This document shows positions 51,301 through 52,391 of a stretch of 64,000 bases of DNA, piece by piece (positions within the stretch are counted from its first letter, which is position 1; each line of letters starts with the position of its first letter). The position numbers and the translations under genes were made by a program. The stretch spans positions 42,325,822 through 42,389,821 of the forward strand of contig OX365955.1 of NCBI GenBank assembly GCA_947247005.1, in the 5' to 3' direction. The notes under the pieces are model-generated. The model did not search any database and was not told where the DNA came from. It saw only the letters and a list, made by a program, of their open reading frames with translations. The DNA is from Spisula solida (taxonomy: Eukaryota; Mollusca; Bivalvia; Venerida; Mactridae).

Positions 51301-52391
51301 TGTCAGGTACATGTATGTATGCAGAATACACAAGAGAACTGTGTTTTGTAAGCTACGTTACCGTTTAACATTTATCGTTTGATACAAACTCTACAAACGA
51401 CAATATACGCAAAGAAAGGGATGCAAATCGTTATGCAGTGTATTGTGTCAATTCCTAAAGGTGTATTGTGTATTTTTCTACATATTCTAAACCAAATGCC
51501 GGAAAATCAGTAACGTAGCTTACATCACGTAGCTTACATTATTTAAATCAAAGGTTCCAGACACAAATCCAAATAGAGATTTTTCTAATTCAATATACGC
51601 AGCAATATCCTTGATATTGTAGCTCTATTGTAGTATAACGAAATAACTGAATTCTAAACGCATACTACGTTAAACATATGTAACGTAGCTTACACTCTTA
51701 ACCATACGCACAGGTTGACGAAGGGTTTCGAGCAATTTTCGGCATCACGTTAATTGTGTCTTCAAAAGATGACCACTTTGCATGATATGATAGACATGCA
51801 TGCAGTATAGTATGCAATATATTTGAGAAAATCAGCAAAAACGAATGGATGCGTCACCCAGTAAATGTCAGTAACGTAGCTTACTCAATTTCGTGCGACA
51901 GCTATTTAGATGGAATACAAATCAGAAGAATGAAAGAAATTTTAAAAACTCGCTGTTTAACCTCAAATTCATCATTTGTAGTGTAACACAACATACGATA
52001 AAATGTTTACAAAGGTAAATTCAGCATACATAATGATGCTATAATATAGCACCCTAACTGGCGACACACGTTTTTTGCAATATTTTGACATTTGAGCCAA
52101 TAGAAATAGCCTTTCAACTGTATGAATATCTGCAAATGCCAGTTGCACAGTAAGTCGGGTTATGTCACATCATTTAAACCAACCAAAAGAGGGCATGCAA
52201 CTGCAAATGTGTATTGTATGTAGGGGCGACCCACTTTTATGCGAATTGACTGTGTATTCTGAGAATAGGTGATTGATAATTAAACCCGGCTAGTGTCAAG
52301 TAAATAGTCGCGCAAATGCAAATAAAAACAACACAAACCTCGTGCTGCACACAGGACAAGCCACGTGATCCCTTAATTTCTCCACAGACAT
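73..52391 (-). CDS. AOX: Aldehyde oxidase-type molybdo-flavoenzyme (XDH/AOX family), 27 exons, 3' end outside window
   Basis: The family transfers hydroxyl oxygen from water to aldehydes or N-heterocycles using molybdopterin, two 2Fe-2S clusters and FAD, in the cytosol. I joined 27 exons on GT-AG boundaries. Every phase matches, giving 1182 codons plus two bases. Order: zinc-ribbon-like extension (C12, C15, C35, C38); plant-type 2Fe-2S (C92, C97, C100, C122); second 2Fe-2S (C162, C165, C197, C199); FAD domain (about 230-500, VFGCTGSG and GSWAGNL); molybdenum domain from about 585 (GTQYHF 750-755, [34 protein letters not shown]). Bovine XDH Glu802 aligns with Ile813 and Arg880 with a Gly near 889, so purine oxidation is unlikely. 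The Gln of GTQYHF is kept. The C-terminus with the catalytic Glu is beyond position 1. Databases may label such genes xanthine dehydrogenase-like. Confidence 0.9.
595..930 (+). repeat. Dispersed repeat, GGACGG family
   Basis: Shares the block with CCCCTACCCACATACCAAG, the 'cctagcttggaaac' stretch and a degenerate GGACGG-like tail with copies near 13640, 17800 and 39405. The left part (595-690) is also shared with 16195-16310. Non-coding. Confidence 0.55.
1172..1300 (-). CDS. AOX: AOX exon 26
   Basis: Residues 1053-1095. [20 protein letters not shown] and [15 protein letters not shown] match the family block around PTAASVSADLNG. Acceptor GATTCAG; donor AAG|GTAGGG. A foldback transposon ends only 12 bases upstream of this exon in the direction of transcription. 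Confidence 0.88.
1313..1555. mobile_element. TA-flanked foldback MITE (mariner-like)
   Basis: The terminal inverted repeats start CAGGGTGTT and stay similar for about 32 bases (left arm 1313-1344, right arm ending 1555). They are bounded by TA at 1311-1312 and 1556-1557. No coding capacity. It lies directly against the splice acceptor of AOX exon 26. Confidence 0.75.
1685..2435. mobile_element. Non-autonomous Tc1-like DNA transposon, 751 bp
   Basis: Inverted ends begin CAGTCTAACTTGTA and continue into GCGACCAC on both sides. TA is present at 1683-1684 and 2436-2437, as expected of Tc1/mariner insertion. The right half carries further copies of the GGTCGCTTAA motif. No transposase frame is visible. 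Confidence 0.75.
2635..2796 (-). CDS. AOX: AOX exon 25 (molybdopterin-contact motif)
   Basis: Residues 999-1052. Contains [18 protein letters not shown] and [13 protein letters not shown]; the latter is the family molybdopterin-binding motif with its conserved Gln. Acceptor TATACAG; donor AAAG|GTAAAC. Confidence 0.92.
3225..3305. repeat. Short dispersed repeat shared with 55425-55500
   Basis: The segment from CATCCTCATACATCA to GGTGAACGAGAATG occurs again, diverged, at 55425-55500. The flanking intron sequence (2797-3712) shows nothing else recognisable. Confidence 0.5.
3713..3936 (-). CDS. AOX: AOX exon 24
   Basis: Residues 925-998 (A924 is split). Contains [17 protein letters not shown] and [15 protein letters not shown], the segment after the substrate-pocket motif. 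In XDH this reads GGPQGMLIAECWMSE; the form here is of the arthropod aldehyde-oxidase type. Confidence 0.92.
3974..4207. mobile_element. Foldback MITE, GGCCCCGATCTCC family, copy 1
   Basis: Left end GGCCCCGATCTCCCAAAAG mirrors the right end GGAGATTGGGGCC. The interior is rich in ATCTCAAAT/ATTTGAGAT. A second copy is at 38032-38218. The left end sits 38 bases upstream of AOX exon 24. Confidence 0.65.
4208..4445 (+). mobile_element. tRNA-derived SINE, copy 1
   Basis: A degenerate tRNA-like head has a B-box-like GGTTCAAATCCC near 4267-4278, followed by a body ending in GTGCTGCACACCGGACAC and AGAAGCGCACAC. The same body occurs at 36530-36960 and 56110-56345, and inverted near 34985-35185. The cloverleaf is not intact, so this is not a tRNA gene. 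Confidence 0.6.
4622..4702 (-). CDS. AOX: AOX exon 23 (substrate-pocket motif)
   Basis: Residues 898-923. Contains [13 protein letters not shown] and [12 protein letters not shown]. The block corresponds to TNLPSNTAFRGFGG in XDH; the C-R-A-P form is seen in invertebrate aldehyde oxidases. Donor CCAG|GTATGT. Confidence 0.92.
5098..5332. repeat. Minisatellite, 21-bp unit, about 11 copies
   Basis: Tandem CACATGAAGCAGGACCCCCAG, nearly perfect, inside the intron between AOX exons 22 and 23. The unit is a multiple of three and lacks stops, so it is open in several frames. No gene context supports translation. Confidence 0.9.
5422..5536 (-). CDS. AOX: AOX exon 22
   Basis: Residues 859-896. Contains [19 protein letters not shown] and GGITEMGDN. 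The stretch aligned to bovine XDH SIMERALFHMDN lacks the purine-orienting Arg880. Acceptor TATTCAG; donor AATG|GTGAGT. Confidence 0.9.
5690..6020. repeat. Dispersed repeat rich in TGACCTTGACC, about 150 bp x 2-3
   Basis: Two clear copies and one partial copy start TCAGAAATGGTRAAGG and run through TGACCTTGACCT and GTCATCTACTGTTG. A related three-copy block is at 43490-44000. Confidence 0.6.
6164..6242 (-). CDS. AOX: AOX exon 21
   Basis: Residues 833-858. [20 protein letters not shown] matches the family segment [20 protein letters not shown]. Acceptor CTTGCAG; donor TCAG|GTAAGT. Confidence 0.9.
6658..7017. repeat. Tandem duplication, about 180 bp x 2
   Basis: Positions 6658-6839 and 6840-7017 are near-identical, beginning GTCATACTTTCCTC (second copy GTCATATTTTCCTC) and ending CTATACC(G/C)GCCTAAA. 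A few small indels separate them, suggesting a recent duplication. No coding sequence. Confidence 0.75.
7760..7930. repeat. Short imperfect tandem duplication upstream of the nested TRIM-like gene
   Basis: The block with CTGTGGGAAGGAAA and GTTTTATTAAAGG is present twice, about 80 bases apart. It may belong to the promoter or 5' untranslated region of the gene at 8154. That is a guess from position only. Confidence 0.45.
8154..8846 (+). CDS. B-box zinc-finger / coiled-coil protein (TRIM-like), intronless, nested
   Basis: A 230-residue open frame lies in the AOX exon 20/21 intron on the opposite strand. The N-terminus carries one B-box-type zinc finger with C10, H12, C20, H23, C28, C31 and downstream H44/H46. 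Residues about 55-160 are charged and heptad-like, as in the coiled coil of TRIM proteins. No RING finger or C-terminal NHL/SPRY domain is visible, so it is short for the family and may be a truncated retrocopy. The last 16 codons, including the stop, are the first unit of the tandem array that follows. Start ATG at 8154 (GAAAGATGG, good context). The function cannot be assigned; bivalve relatives are often linked to innate immunity (family knowledge). Confidence 0.75.
   Translation: MATALDATTCHHGNVINYVCRSHDKVGCEDCMKSEHCKCENVSHIHKLTGNVEGGSDYQHFQDQLSDIRFVSKEINENITEHETIVEQGLSKEKLEVERIRSDMNTIFDSIMATIEEREQEALGKDMATTESLSHDAENALLDLEKIENQVENMRRSKKMKEMFIKLKTVKPELSCIEKRMDKLCTESNLCHNRGRLLLPSIQGEAEVQLIKLEEACVEFKLSVSKTNPY
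8799..9680 (+). repeat. Minisatellite made of the 3' coding end of the TRIM-like gene, about 18 copies
   Basis: The unit is about 48 bp (some 53 bp) with GTGTCGAGTTTAAACTGTCG and a TAG/TAA at the unit end. The first unit is the last codons of the 8154-8846 frame ([13 protein letters not shown] then stop). Later copies are diverged and produce open frames in other registers that I do not regard as genes. Confidence 0.9.
9992..10236. mobile_element. Foldback MITE, ATCAAAGCACTTACG family, copy 1
   Basis: Long inverted ends: GGGTACTGTTTTGTCAAAGC on the left is mirrored by CGTAAGTGCTTTGATTAAAC on the right, with AAATTTAATTCTT inside each arm. Related copies: 12922-13370, 37512-37757, 59741-59985. 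Confidence 0.75.
10486..11095. mobile_element. Two inverted tRNA-like sequences (SINE heads)
   Basis: A plus-strand tRNA-like segment (10490-10555) has GAGTGGTTAGCGAG and GTGGGTTCGAATCTC. A minus-strand one (11015-11092) reads GGCTCAGTCGGTAGCGCAC and GGGTTCAACCCCTG in reverse. Both have A- and B-box-like sequences but poor acceptor stems, so I call SINE relics rather than tRNA genes. Confidence 0.45.
11543..12563. mobile_element. Non-autonomous mariner-like transposon, 1021 bp
   Basis: The two ends are perfect inverted repeats of about 32 bases starting CGAGGGTCGTTCATTTAATA. They are flanked by TA at 11541-11542 and 12564-12565. The interior holds no transposase frame. It lies in the long AOX exon 20/21 intron. 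Confidence 0.85.
12922..13370. mobile_element. Foldback MITE, ATCAAAGCACTTACG family, copy with internal minisatellite
   Basis: The left end CTATCAAAGCACTTACAG and the right end GTAAGTGCTTTGATAAAACA match copy 1. The interior is swollen by a 44-bp tandem array at 12966-13220, making this copy about 450 bp rather than 245. Confidence 0.7.
12966..13220. repeat. Minisatellite, 44-bp unit, about 6 copies
   Basis: The unit contains AACTGCAAATTGGGGA and GGTATGGTTTGTCGTTCATT. It is nested within a MITE copy. The AACTGCAAATTGG motif resembles the 'tttgcagttgttaaag' of the other MITE copies, so the array grew from the element's own interior. Confidence 0.85.
13640..13895 (+). repeat. Dispersed repeat, GGACGG family
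   Basis: Starts AGAAGTCCCCTACCGGTTTG and contains GACGTGCATAATCC and CATAAACCTAGCTTG. It ends in a GACGGACAGG-like tail. Closely similar to 17800-18062. Confidence 0.65.
14200..14325. mobile_element. Foldback element (hairpin MITE)
   Basis: GTGCTCATTACATACGAG (14203-14220) pairs with CTCGTATGTAATGAGCAC at 14305-14322, with a second inner inverted block ACACTCGG/CCTCGTGT. No target duplication was identified. Confidence 0.65.
14733..14837 (-). CDS. AOX: AOX exon 20 (active-site loop)
   Basis: Residues 798-831. [17 protein letters not shown] corresponds to VKRMGGGFGGKETRS in bovine XDH. The XDH Glu802 position is Ile here, as in invertebrate aldehyde oxidases. Donor ACAG|GTGAGT. Confidence 0.93.
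15333..15584. mobile_element. Foldback MITE, GTTGCCTAA family, copy 1
   Basis: GGAGCCCATTGCCTAACTAA at the left is mirrored by TTGGTTAGGCAACGGGCTCC at the right. The interior repeats GAGCGCT motifs. Related sequence occurs at 17097-17150, 45219-45300 and 58364-58489. Confidence 0.75.
15670..15859 (-). CDS. AOX: AOX exon 19
   Basis: Residues 735-796 with split codons at both ends. [19 protein letters not shown] matches VVSGEIYIGGQEHFYLETH; the conserved molybdenum-contact Gln is Q752. Donor CTAG|GTAGGA. Confidence 0.93.
16325..16620. repeat. Minisatellite, about 30-bp unit, about 10 copies
   Basis: The unit is GCTGAATGACCTAGTTTCAG followed by CAATCAAAA with small length changes. It is within the AOX exon 18/19 intron. 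No similarity to the neighbouring exon was seen. Confidence 0.88.
16713..16862 (-). CDS. AOX: AOX exon 18
   Basis: Residues 685-733. [19 protein letters not shown] and [11 protein letters not shown] match the XDH segment TPEHTQRAAQGVKITYEEL...IEDAIKNNSF. Donor GACG|GTAAGT; acceptor ATTGCAG. Confidence 0.93.
16912..16987. mobile_element. Small palindromic MITE, AGGGCTTAGTG family, copy 1
   Basis: CGAGGGCTTAGTGTAAAACA pairs with TGTTTTGCACTGAGCCCTCG across a short spacer. A second copy is at 33708-33781. It lies about 50 bases upstream of exon 18. Confidence 0.7.
17300..17620 (+). repeat. Dispersed repeat shared with 62885-63185
   Basis: Starts GACTGCGTTTAATAAACACT and contains GGAAGCCCTGTCCATAA. 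It ends near a CACCTCCTGCATC...GGGCATAAAAA tail, as does the copy at 62885. Non-coding. Confidence 0.55.
17800..18062 (+). repeat. Dispersed repeat, GGACGG family
   Basis: Starts AGAAGTCCCCTACCGGTTTG, contains CATGGCAACCACAATTTTTG and GACGTGCATAATCC, and ends in GACGGACGGACGG followed by AACCAGTAGAGCACTAATAA. Confidence 0.7.
18177..18321 (-). CDS. AOX: AOX exon 17
   Basis: Residues 636-683 plus one base. [19 protein letters not shown] and [10 protein letters not shown] fit the family segment before IVADTPEHTQ. The donor is GCTG|GTTGGT, a weaker than usual site. Confidence 0.92.
18575..18930. repeat. Minisatellite of splice-donor copies of AOX exon 16, 28-29-bp unit, about 12 copies
   Basis: The unit TTACTCACCATAGCAACATA is, on the minus strand, the end of exon 16 (GTTGCTATG) followed by its GTGAGTAA donor. 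The native donor is the last copy (18924/18923). All copies lie downstream of the real donor within the 600-bp intron to exon 17. Confidence 0.9.
18924..19046 (-). CDS. AOX: AOX exon 16 (start of molybdenum domain)
   Basis: Residues 595-635. [19 protein letters not shown] matches SGEAVYCDDIPRYENELSL. The acceptor is TTTAAG|GTGACA with a poor pyrimidine tract; the donor is ATG|GTGAGT. Both edges of this exon are amplified as tandem arrays in the flanking introns. Confidence 0.93.
19010..19410. repeat. Minisatellite of splice-acceptor copies of AOX exon 16, 50-bp unit, 8 copies
   Basis: Repeats at 19021, 19071, 19121 and so on every 50 bases to 19371. On the minus strand each unit is TTTAAG then the first exon codons ([12 protein letters not shown]). 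The downstream-most copy is the real exon start. Reading from a decoy acceptor meets TGA after 17 codons. Confidence 0.92.
19919..20077 (-). CDS. AOX: AOX exon 15
   Basis: Residues 542-594. Ends [15 protein letters not shown], the linker leading into the molybdenum domain (VGRPLPHLAADMQASGEAVY in XDH). Acceptor TTCCAG; donor TCAG|GTATGT. Confidence 0.9.
20215..21295. repeat. Minisatellite, 59-bp unit, about 18 copies
   Basis: The unit contains GAGGAGATAAAACTGTTGC, AGATAGATGCATCAATTGAC and ACCATGCCATATCACC. Two variants, TCACATCATG and CATATCACC, alternate in blocks. It fills the intron between AOX exons 14 and 15. No clear match to either exon edge. Confidence 0.92.
21362..21465 (-). CDS. 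AOX: AOX exon 14
   Basis: Residues 508-541. [16 protein letters not shown] fits the end of the FAD domain where XDH has DFRCTLTLSFFFKFYL. Acceptor TTTCAG; donor TAGG|GTAATT. Confidence 0.9.
21664..21984. mobile_element. Foldback element, ACATATTCATTATTTCG family
   Basis: GTACATATTCATTATTTCGA at 21668 is mirrored at 21950-21984. A related single copy lies at 35983-36160. The interior shares 'aagttatttgctgtacctgtg' between the two loci. Confidence 0.6.
22392..22458 (-). CDS. AOX: AOX exon 13
   Basis: Residues 485-506. [20 protein letters not shown] follows ISKNF of exon 12, matching the AOX segment where XDH reads RTISALKTTQRQL. Acceptor TTACAG; donor AAAT|GTAAGT. Confidence 0.88.
22565..23190. 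repeat. Minisatellite, about 31-bp unit, interrupted
   Basis: The unit is TGATTGGTTCCCACTCAGTA then AGTGAGATATA. About 13 copies at 22565-22915 and further copies at 23040-23190, split by an unrelated dispersed repeat (22920-23035) also found at 26600-26760 and 63780-63930. Confidence 0.88.
23683..25578 (+). CDS. TRIM-like protein: two B-boxes, coiled coil, C-terminal beta-propeller-like region; intronless, nested
   Basis: A 631-residue open frame lies in the AOX exon 12/13 intron, on the opposite strand. The first 60 residues are Ser/Asp-rich with three SxxSxKDS-like stretches. B-box 1 has C63, C66, C79, C82, C87, C90, H94, H103. B-box 2 has C124, C128, H131, C140, H143, C148, C151, H155. 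A coiled coil covers about 170-310. From about 330 on, repeated strand patterns with DxxNKxIKLLD and [13 protein letters not shown] turns suggest an NHL/WD-like propeller, as in bivalve TRIM2/3/56-like proteins. No RING is present, so E3 ligase activity is not supported. The final 16 codons with the stop seed the array behind the gene. Start ATG at 23683 (AACATGG). Confidence 0.88.
   Translation: MAESRQSSSKDSLSTATDFGHANDSKQDFFGSTADSEEYNHSRQRSFKDSISKASGDSDESFCEPCMNSSKWIAVEGYCRICQEYLCVNCLGVHKSQKMTRRHTILDKDQMPKGQLSNANQDLCVEVCKTHHLQIVKFYCPAHNEAGCVDCMTIHHTSCRKDRVQDMSDGFQATKEYKLVQEHLDKILNELEEMKEMLVDNLEDLDSAYDIIQSQVTSFRQQVNEYLDKMQTQILDEITTIKQKCETEMKQLIANNESMMSEIEHTLGKLQNDTDVNANSIFVITKQAMKKLVTMETEINRMELSRQEQQIEYVFEPSTLVQDLISDTTPLGTLEKTDFINTTAFYSGSINVKTTSDEHNCWITDCTLLTPDTMVAVDNMNKNIKLLDLRNNTILSNCCTPSAPEGVAAISTDQIAVTLPYDGKLQLYNITNTSKFRKLREIQVQNGCRTIAYKNGLFAVSYAFPSRSSIEIMNTQGKVSHTMSIEGNIYNTTMLMPMYITFGRDKDTVLVSAPWTNEIKLLTFRGETLNTFQHDTLSSSHGIQLQENGYLFVCSNDCIHVISPDFRTSATMLRDHVNIWRPTSIIYCARNRTLYISSTGTKHNVIQLFKLKNPRYRKRDEIYLPYVLPKW
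25525..26580 (+). repeat. Minisatellite made of the 3' coding end of the second TRIM-like gene, about 17 copies
   Basis: 70-bp units, mixed with shorter 39-bp units, contain CTATCTACCCTATGTGCTGC and CCAAGTGGTGATGTGGG. The first unit is the gene's own last codons ([12 protein letters not shown] and stop). The 39-bp forms are internal deletions of the 70-bp form. Confidence 0.92.
26600..26760. repeat. Dispersed repeat shared with 22920-23035 and 63780-63930
   Basis: Contains CTCAAAAATTGAC, TTTATATAGGGAAAATAAAG and CTCAAAAACCTGAAATTCAG, bounded by GGTGAATGTTTGAAA and GAAACTTTCACCC. Ends are partly inverted, so possibly a MITE. Confidence 0.6.
26880..29690. repeat. Large minisatellite, 32-bp unit, about 88 copies
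   Basis: The unit CCCACTTGTCCCCTGTTTAT plus ATGCCGCCCAGA is tandem over 2.8 kb, with G/A/T variation at the ATGC(C/T)(G/A) position and some copies lacking the CCCAGAC segment. 32 bp is not a multiple of three and no register has a stop. This gives frames of 600-777 residues on the plus strand that I treat as artefacts. Confidence 0.95.
29736..29890. repeat. Pentanucleotide microsatellite (GTATT)n then (GTACT)n
   Basis: A few GTATT units change to more than 20 GTACT units and back to GTATT-like units. The GTACT tract is self-complementary (GTAC) and could form hairpins or slip. Confidence 0.95.
30400..30735. repeat. Minisatellite of splice-donor copies of AOX exon 12, about 54-bp unit, 6 copies
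   Basis: On the minus strand each unit carries the exon 12 end (KGKPS...SGISKNF) followed by GTAAGTATTAAAG. The copy nearest the exon is used; five more donors follow downstream. Two variants (ATTAAGA and GATGGAC at the joint) alternate, so the array looks dimeric. Confidence 0.9.
30686..30796 (-). CDS. AOX: AOX exon 12 (FAD domain)
   Basis: Residues 448-484. [19 protein letters not shown] then [14 protein letters not shown], matching the XDH segment REDDIAKVTSGMRVLF...CYGGM. Acceptor TTACAG; donor TTTT|GTAAGT. Its 3' edge is tandemly copied in the next intron. Confidence 0.9.
31105..31735. repeat. Low-complexity array, about 10-bp unit ACATGACACA
   Basis: Roughly 60 variants of ATGACACAAC/ATGACACTAC with larger sub-blocks repeated (for example ACACTACATGACATAACCTG twice). 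AOX intron 11/12. Confidence 0.92.
31740..33228. other. AOX intron 11 remainder: SINE-like relics, no gene
   Basis: Around 32548 and 32690 a 35-base stretch with AGGAGTCAATCA and AATTATTTACCAATAAC is duplicated. At 32760-32830 a tRNA-like head (AGTGGTCTAGAGGTAGGG, CCCGGGTTCAACC) faces an inverted relative at 32905-32965. The rest is AT-rich with no open frame worth calling. Confidence 0.5.
33229..33362 (-). CDS. AOX: AOX exon 11 (FAD domain)
   Basis: Residues 404-447, N403 split. [16 protein letters not shown] and [11 protein letters not shown] match [30 protein letters not shown]. Donor GCAG|GTGGGT. Confidence 0.92.
33708..33781. mobile_element. Small palindromic MITE, AGGGCTTAGTG family, copy 2
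   Basis: AAGGGCTCAGTGCAAAACAG pairs with CTGCTTTGCACTAAGCCCTT. Same family as 16912-16987. Confidence 0.7.
33807..33999. mobile_element. hAT-like foldback MITE with target duplication
   Basis: CACAGGAACTTGCATTTATA is inverted at the right end, and ATTCGAC(C) occurs directly outside both ends as a 7-8-bp duplication. A central hairpin pairs ACTGGGCCTACTGT with ACAGTAGGCCCAGT. A related CACAGGAACCTGATATT element is at 47082-47191. Confidence 0.75.
34004..34350. repeat. Tandem duplication, about 190 bp x 2
   Basis: CAATCAACTGAAACACTGGT, CATTTTTAGTTCGTCTTT and GCATGAGGCAGCCA occur in both halves. It ends in a tRNA-like antisense segment (GTGCGAACCGGGAAC). Confidence 0.65.
34468..34570 (-). CDS. 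AOX: AOX exon 10 (FAD domain)
   Basis: Residues 369-402. [20 protein letters not shown] is the FAD-contact block (SVGGNIITASPISD in XDH). Acceptor TTACAG; donor ATAA|GTGAGT. Confidence 0.93.
34985..35185 (-). mobile_element. tRNA-derived SINE, inverted copy
   Basis: Read on the minus strand: GTGGCTGAGTGGTTAATGC, GGTTCAAATCTCGGCCGGGG, then a body ending in GGTGCTATACACC. Same family as 4208, 36530 and 56110. Confidence 0.65.
35284..35433 (-). CDS. AOX: AOX exon 9 (FAD domain)
   Basis: Residues 319-368. [18 protein letters not shown] and [10 protein letters not shown] match FGAACPLSIVEKTLVD and the RWFAGKQVK stretch of XDH. Acceptor CTCAG; donor AAAT|GTAAGT. Confidence 0.92.
35650..35760. repeat. 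Dispersed repeat shared with 59998-60130
   Basis: AAGGAACCAGCAACTTCTC, ACATTGTTGTCCAAT and GGTATGACCTGATGCAA recur, diverged, at 59998-60130. Non-coding. Confidence 0.5.
35825..35904 (-). CDS. AOX: AOX exon 8 (FAD domain)
   Basis: Residues 293-318. [20 protein letters not shown] matches [26 protein letters not shown]. Acceptor TTGTAG; donor TACT|GTAAGT. Confidence 0.9.
36289..36493 (-). CDS. AOX: AOX exon 7 (start of FAD domain)
   Basis: Residues 224-291. [20 protein letters not shown] and [11 protein letters not shown] match [20 protein letters not shown] and KLVVGNTEIG. Begins with a short Cys-containing linker ([12 protein letters not shown]). Acceptor TTTCAG; donor TCAG|GTAAGA. Confidence 0.93.
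36530..36970 (+). mobile_element. tRNA-derived SINE, copy with complete tRNA-like head
   Basis: 36531-36600 reads GGCGGATTTAGCACAATGG, GGACTGTCAATCCAG and GTGGGTTCAATCCC. This is tRNA-Asp-like with a readable anticodon arm, but it continues into the shared SINE body (GTGCTATACACTGGGCACAA) and a tail with AAAAAGGCACTATATAAAT. The fused body argues against a functional tRNA gene. Confidence 0.7.
37114..37237. mobile_element. Foldback MITE, CCCTGCGTTCAAAG
   Basis: CCCTGCGTTCAAAGAAGGAT at the left is mirrored by ATCCTTCTTTGAACGCAGGG at the right, with imperfect pairing continuing through GTGACGCAC/GTGCATTAC. Confidence 0.75.
37512..37757. mobile_element. Foldback MITE, ATCAAAGCACTTACG family, best-preserved copy
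   Basis: GGTACTGTTTTATCAAAGCA and its mirror TGCTTTGATAAAACAGTACC bound the element. The inner arms CTTACGATCAAAATTAAATT and AATTTAAATTTGAGCGTAA pair imperfectly. Confidence 0.8.
38032..38218. mobile_element. Foldback MITE, GGCCCCGATCTCC family, copy 2
   Basis: GGCCCCGATCTCACAAAACA at the left faces GAGATGCTTTCGGAGATCGG at the right. It lies 45 bases downstream of AOX exon 6. Confidence 0.65.
38265..38332 (-). CDS. AOX: AOX exon 6
   Basis: Residues 202-223. [12 protein letters not shown] continues the CRCTG|YR motif closing the second 2Fe-2S domain. Acceptor TTCCAG; donor AGAG|GTTTGT. Confidence 0.92.
38385..38640. repeat. Dispersed repeat shared with 50800-50960
   Basis: TATAACACAAGCAACTAGAG, CTGCAGTGATATTCCTCTTT and GCACGTAAAGAAGTGTTAAA correspond to diverged sequence in the order seen at 50800-50960. 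Confidence 0.5.
39238..39314 (-). CDS. AOX: AOX exon 5 (second 2Fe-2S domain)
   Basis: Residues 176-200. [14 protein letters not shown] matches IENAFQGNLCRCTG; C197 and C199 are cluster ligands. Acceptor TTTCAG; donor ACAG|GTATAG. Confidence 0.94.
39405..39765 (+). repeat. Dispersed GGACGG-family repeat with (GGATGGATGGACAGA)n tail
   Basis: The usual body (AAGTTCCCTATTGGTTTGAA and CATAAACTAGCATGGAAACT) ends in about eight copies of a 16-bp unit GGATGGATGGACAGAG at 39585-39730. This shows how the element's tail can expand. Confidence 0.75.
39988..40148 (-). CDS. AOX: AOX exon 4 (both 2Fe-2S domains)
   Basis: Residues 122-174. C122 completes the first cluster. [20 protein letters not shown] and [16 protein letters not shown] match the family; C162 and C165 bind the second cluster. 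Donor ATGC|GTAAGT. Confidence 0.95.
40770..43012. repeat. Large minisatellite, 23-bp unit, about 97 copies
   Basis: Unit CCACTTGGCTATTACAACAA plus CCC; the main variation is ATTACAAC versus ATTGCAAC, CACTTGG versus CACCTGG/CATTTGG, and a rare ACAACTACACC form. All plus-strand registers lack stops, giving frames of 600-756 residues that I treat as artefacts. AOX intron 3. Confidence 0.95.
43162..43331 (-). CDS. AOX: AOX exon 3 (first 2Fe-2S domain)
   Basis: Residues 66-121. [19 protein letters not shown] and [13 protein letters not shown] match [30 protein letters not shown]; ligands C92, C97, C100. Acceptor ATACAG; donor TTCT|GTAAGT. Confidence 0.95.
43490..44005. repeat. Dispersed/tandem repeat, about 145 bp x 3, TGACCTAG-rich
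   Basis: Three copies contain CTTTTTCTAAGATTTGACC, CCTAGTTTTTGACCC and CATGTTTCATGAAGATTGGA. They end with a GGACGACGTATGACGGACGG tail, linking it to the GGACGG repeat class. Confidence 0.7.
44069..44208 (-). CDS. AOX: AOX exon 2 (zinc-ribbon half plus start of 2Fe-2S domain)
   Basis: Residues 19-64. [18 protein letters not shown] supplies the second CxxC pair (C35, C38); [11 protein letters not shown] is the usual N-terminal beta-strand of the ferredoxin-like domain. Acceptor CTACAG; donor ACAG|GTATAG. Phases fit exon 1 (AG|G gives R18) and exon 3 (G|TC gives V65). Confidence 0.88.
44254..44458. mobile_element. Foldback MITE, ATAGTGCACCCAGG
   Basis: ATAGTGCACCCAGGATAATG at the left is perfectly mirrored at 44439-44458. 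A partial relative (GCCCAGGATAATGTGAAAC) is at 9803. It lies 46 bases upstream of AOX exon 2. Confidence 0.8.
45219..45300. mobile_element. Partial GTTGCCTAA-family MITE
   Basis: GAGGTAACTGAATAAAGGCG and TTTGCTTAGGCAACCGACCC match the right half of 58364-58489 and the antisense of 17097-17150. The left half is missing. Confidence 0.55.
45301..47080. other. AOX intron 1, unassigned stretch
   Basis: 1.8 kb with no supported gene. Short open frames (for example 45443-45679 and 45809-46063) lack homology signs or splice context. From 46100 to 46980 the DNA is AT-rich and featureless to my reading. Confidence 0.4.
47082..47191. mobile_element. Foldback MITE, CACAGGAACCTGATATT
   Basis: CACAGGAACCTGATATTTTA is mirrored at 47172-47191. 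The terminal CACAGGAAC is shared with the hAT-like element at 33807-33999. Confidence 0.7.
47515..48903 (+). pseudogene. Ty3/Gypsy-type LTR retrotransposon pol fragment (integrase and C-terminal tail), decayed
   Basis: Begins near [17 protein letters not shown], an integrase-type HHCC zinc finger (HAAHQG then CLHCH), followed by DDE-core pieces ([26 protein letters not shown]) and a proline-rich C-terminal tail to a stop near 48903. The reading register changes near 47815 and again near 48025, so no single product is possible. Reverse transcriptase and RNase H are absent: the copy is 5'-truncated. Plus strand, antisense to AOX, within its intron 1. A poly-G-rich purine tract at 49194-49209 may be the polypurine tract before a 3' LTR remnant. 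Confidence 0.88.
49194..49380 (+). mobile_element. Possible polypurine tract and 3' LTR remnant of the Gypsy fragment
   Basis: A run of G with GAGGG (49194-49209) lies 290 bases after the pol stop, and AATAAA occurs at 49322. No 5' LTR was found to compare, so the LTR limits are unproven. Confidence 0.3.
49381..52271. mobile_element. Possible non-autonomous DNA transposon, 2.9 kb, with 25-bp inverted ends
   Basis: CACCTATTCTCAGAATAC... (25 bases, 49381-49405) is perfectly inverted at 52247-52271. I found no target duplication and no transposase frame. The interior is AT-rich with degenerate internal repetition and seven copies of GTAACGTANNTTAC. The right end lies 67 bases inside AOX intron 1 from exon 1. 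Confidence 0.45.
49928..51884. repeat. Recurrent 14-mer GTAACGTAGCTTAC and variants
   Basis: Exact copies at 50306, 51510, 51680 and 51871 (plus) and 51348 (minus). GTAACGTATATTAC at 49928 and 49950. A partial CACGTAGCTTAC at 51527. Surrounding sequence is much less similar. Confidence 0.85.
52339..52391 (-). CDS. AOX: AOX exon 1 (start codon and first CxxC)
   Basis: Seventeen codons plus [19 protein letters not shown]. The ATG at 52391 has A at -3 (GAAGATG). It is chosen over the upstream ATG at 52497 because only this register joins exon 2 in frame (AG|G, Arg18) and pairs CPVC with CEGC. Donor CGAG|GTTTGT. The upstream ATG frame would be out of phase with exon 2. Confidence 0.75.
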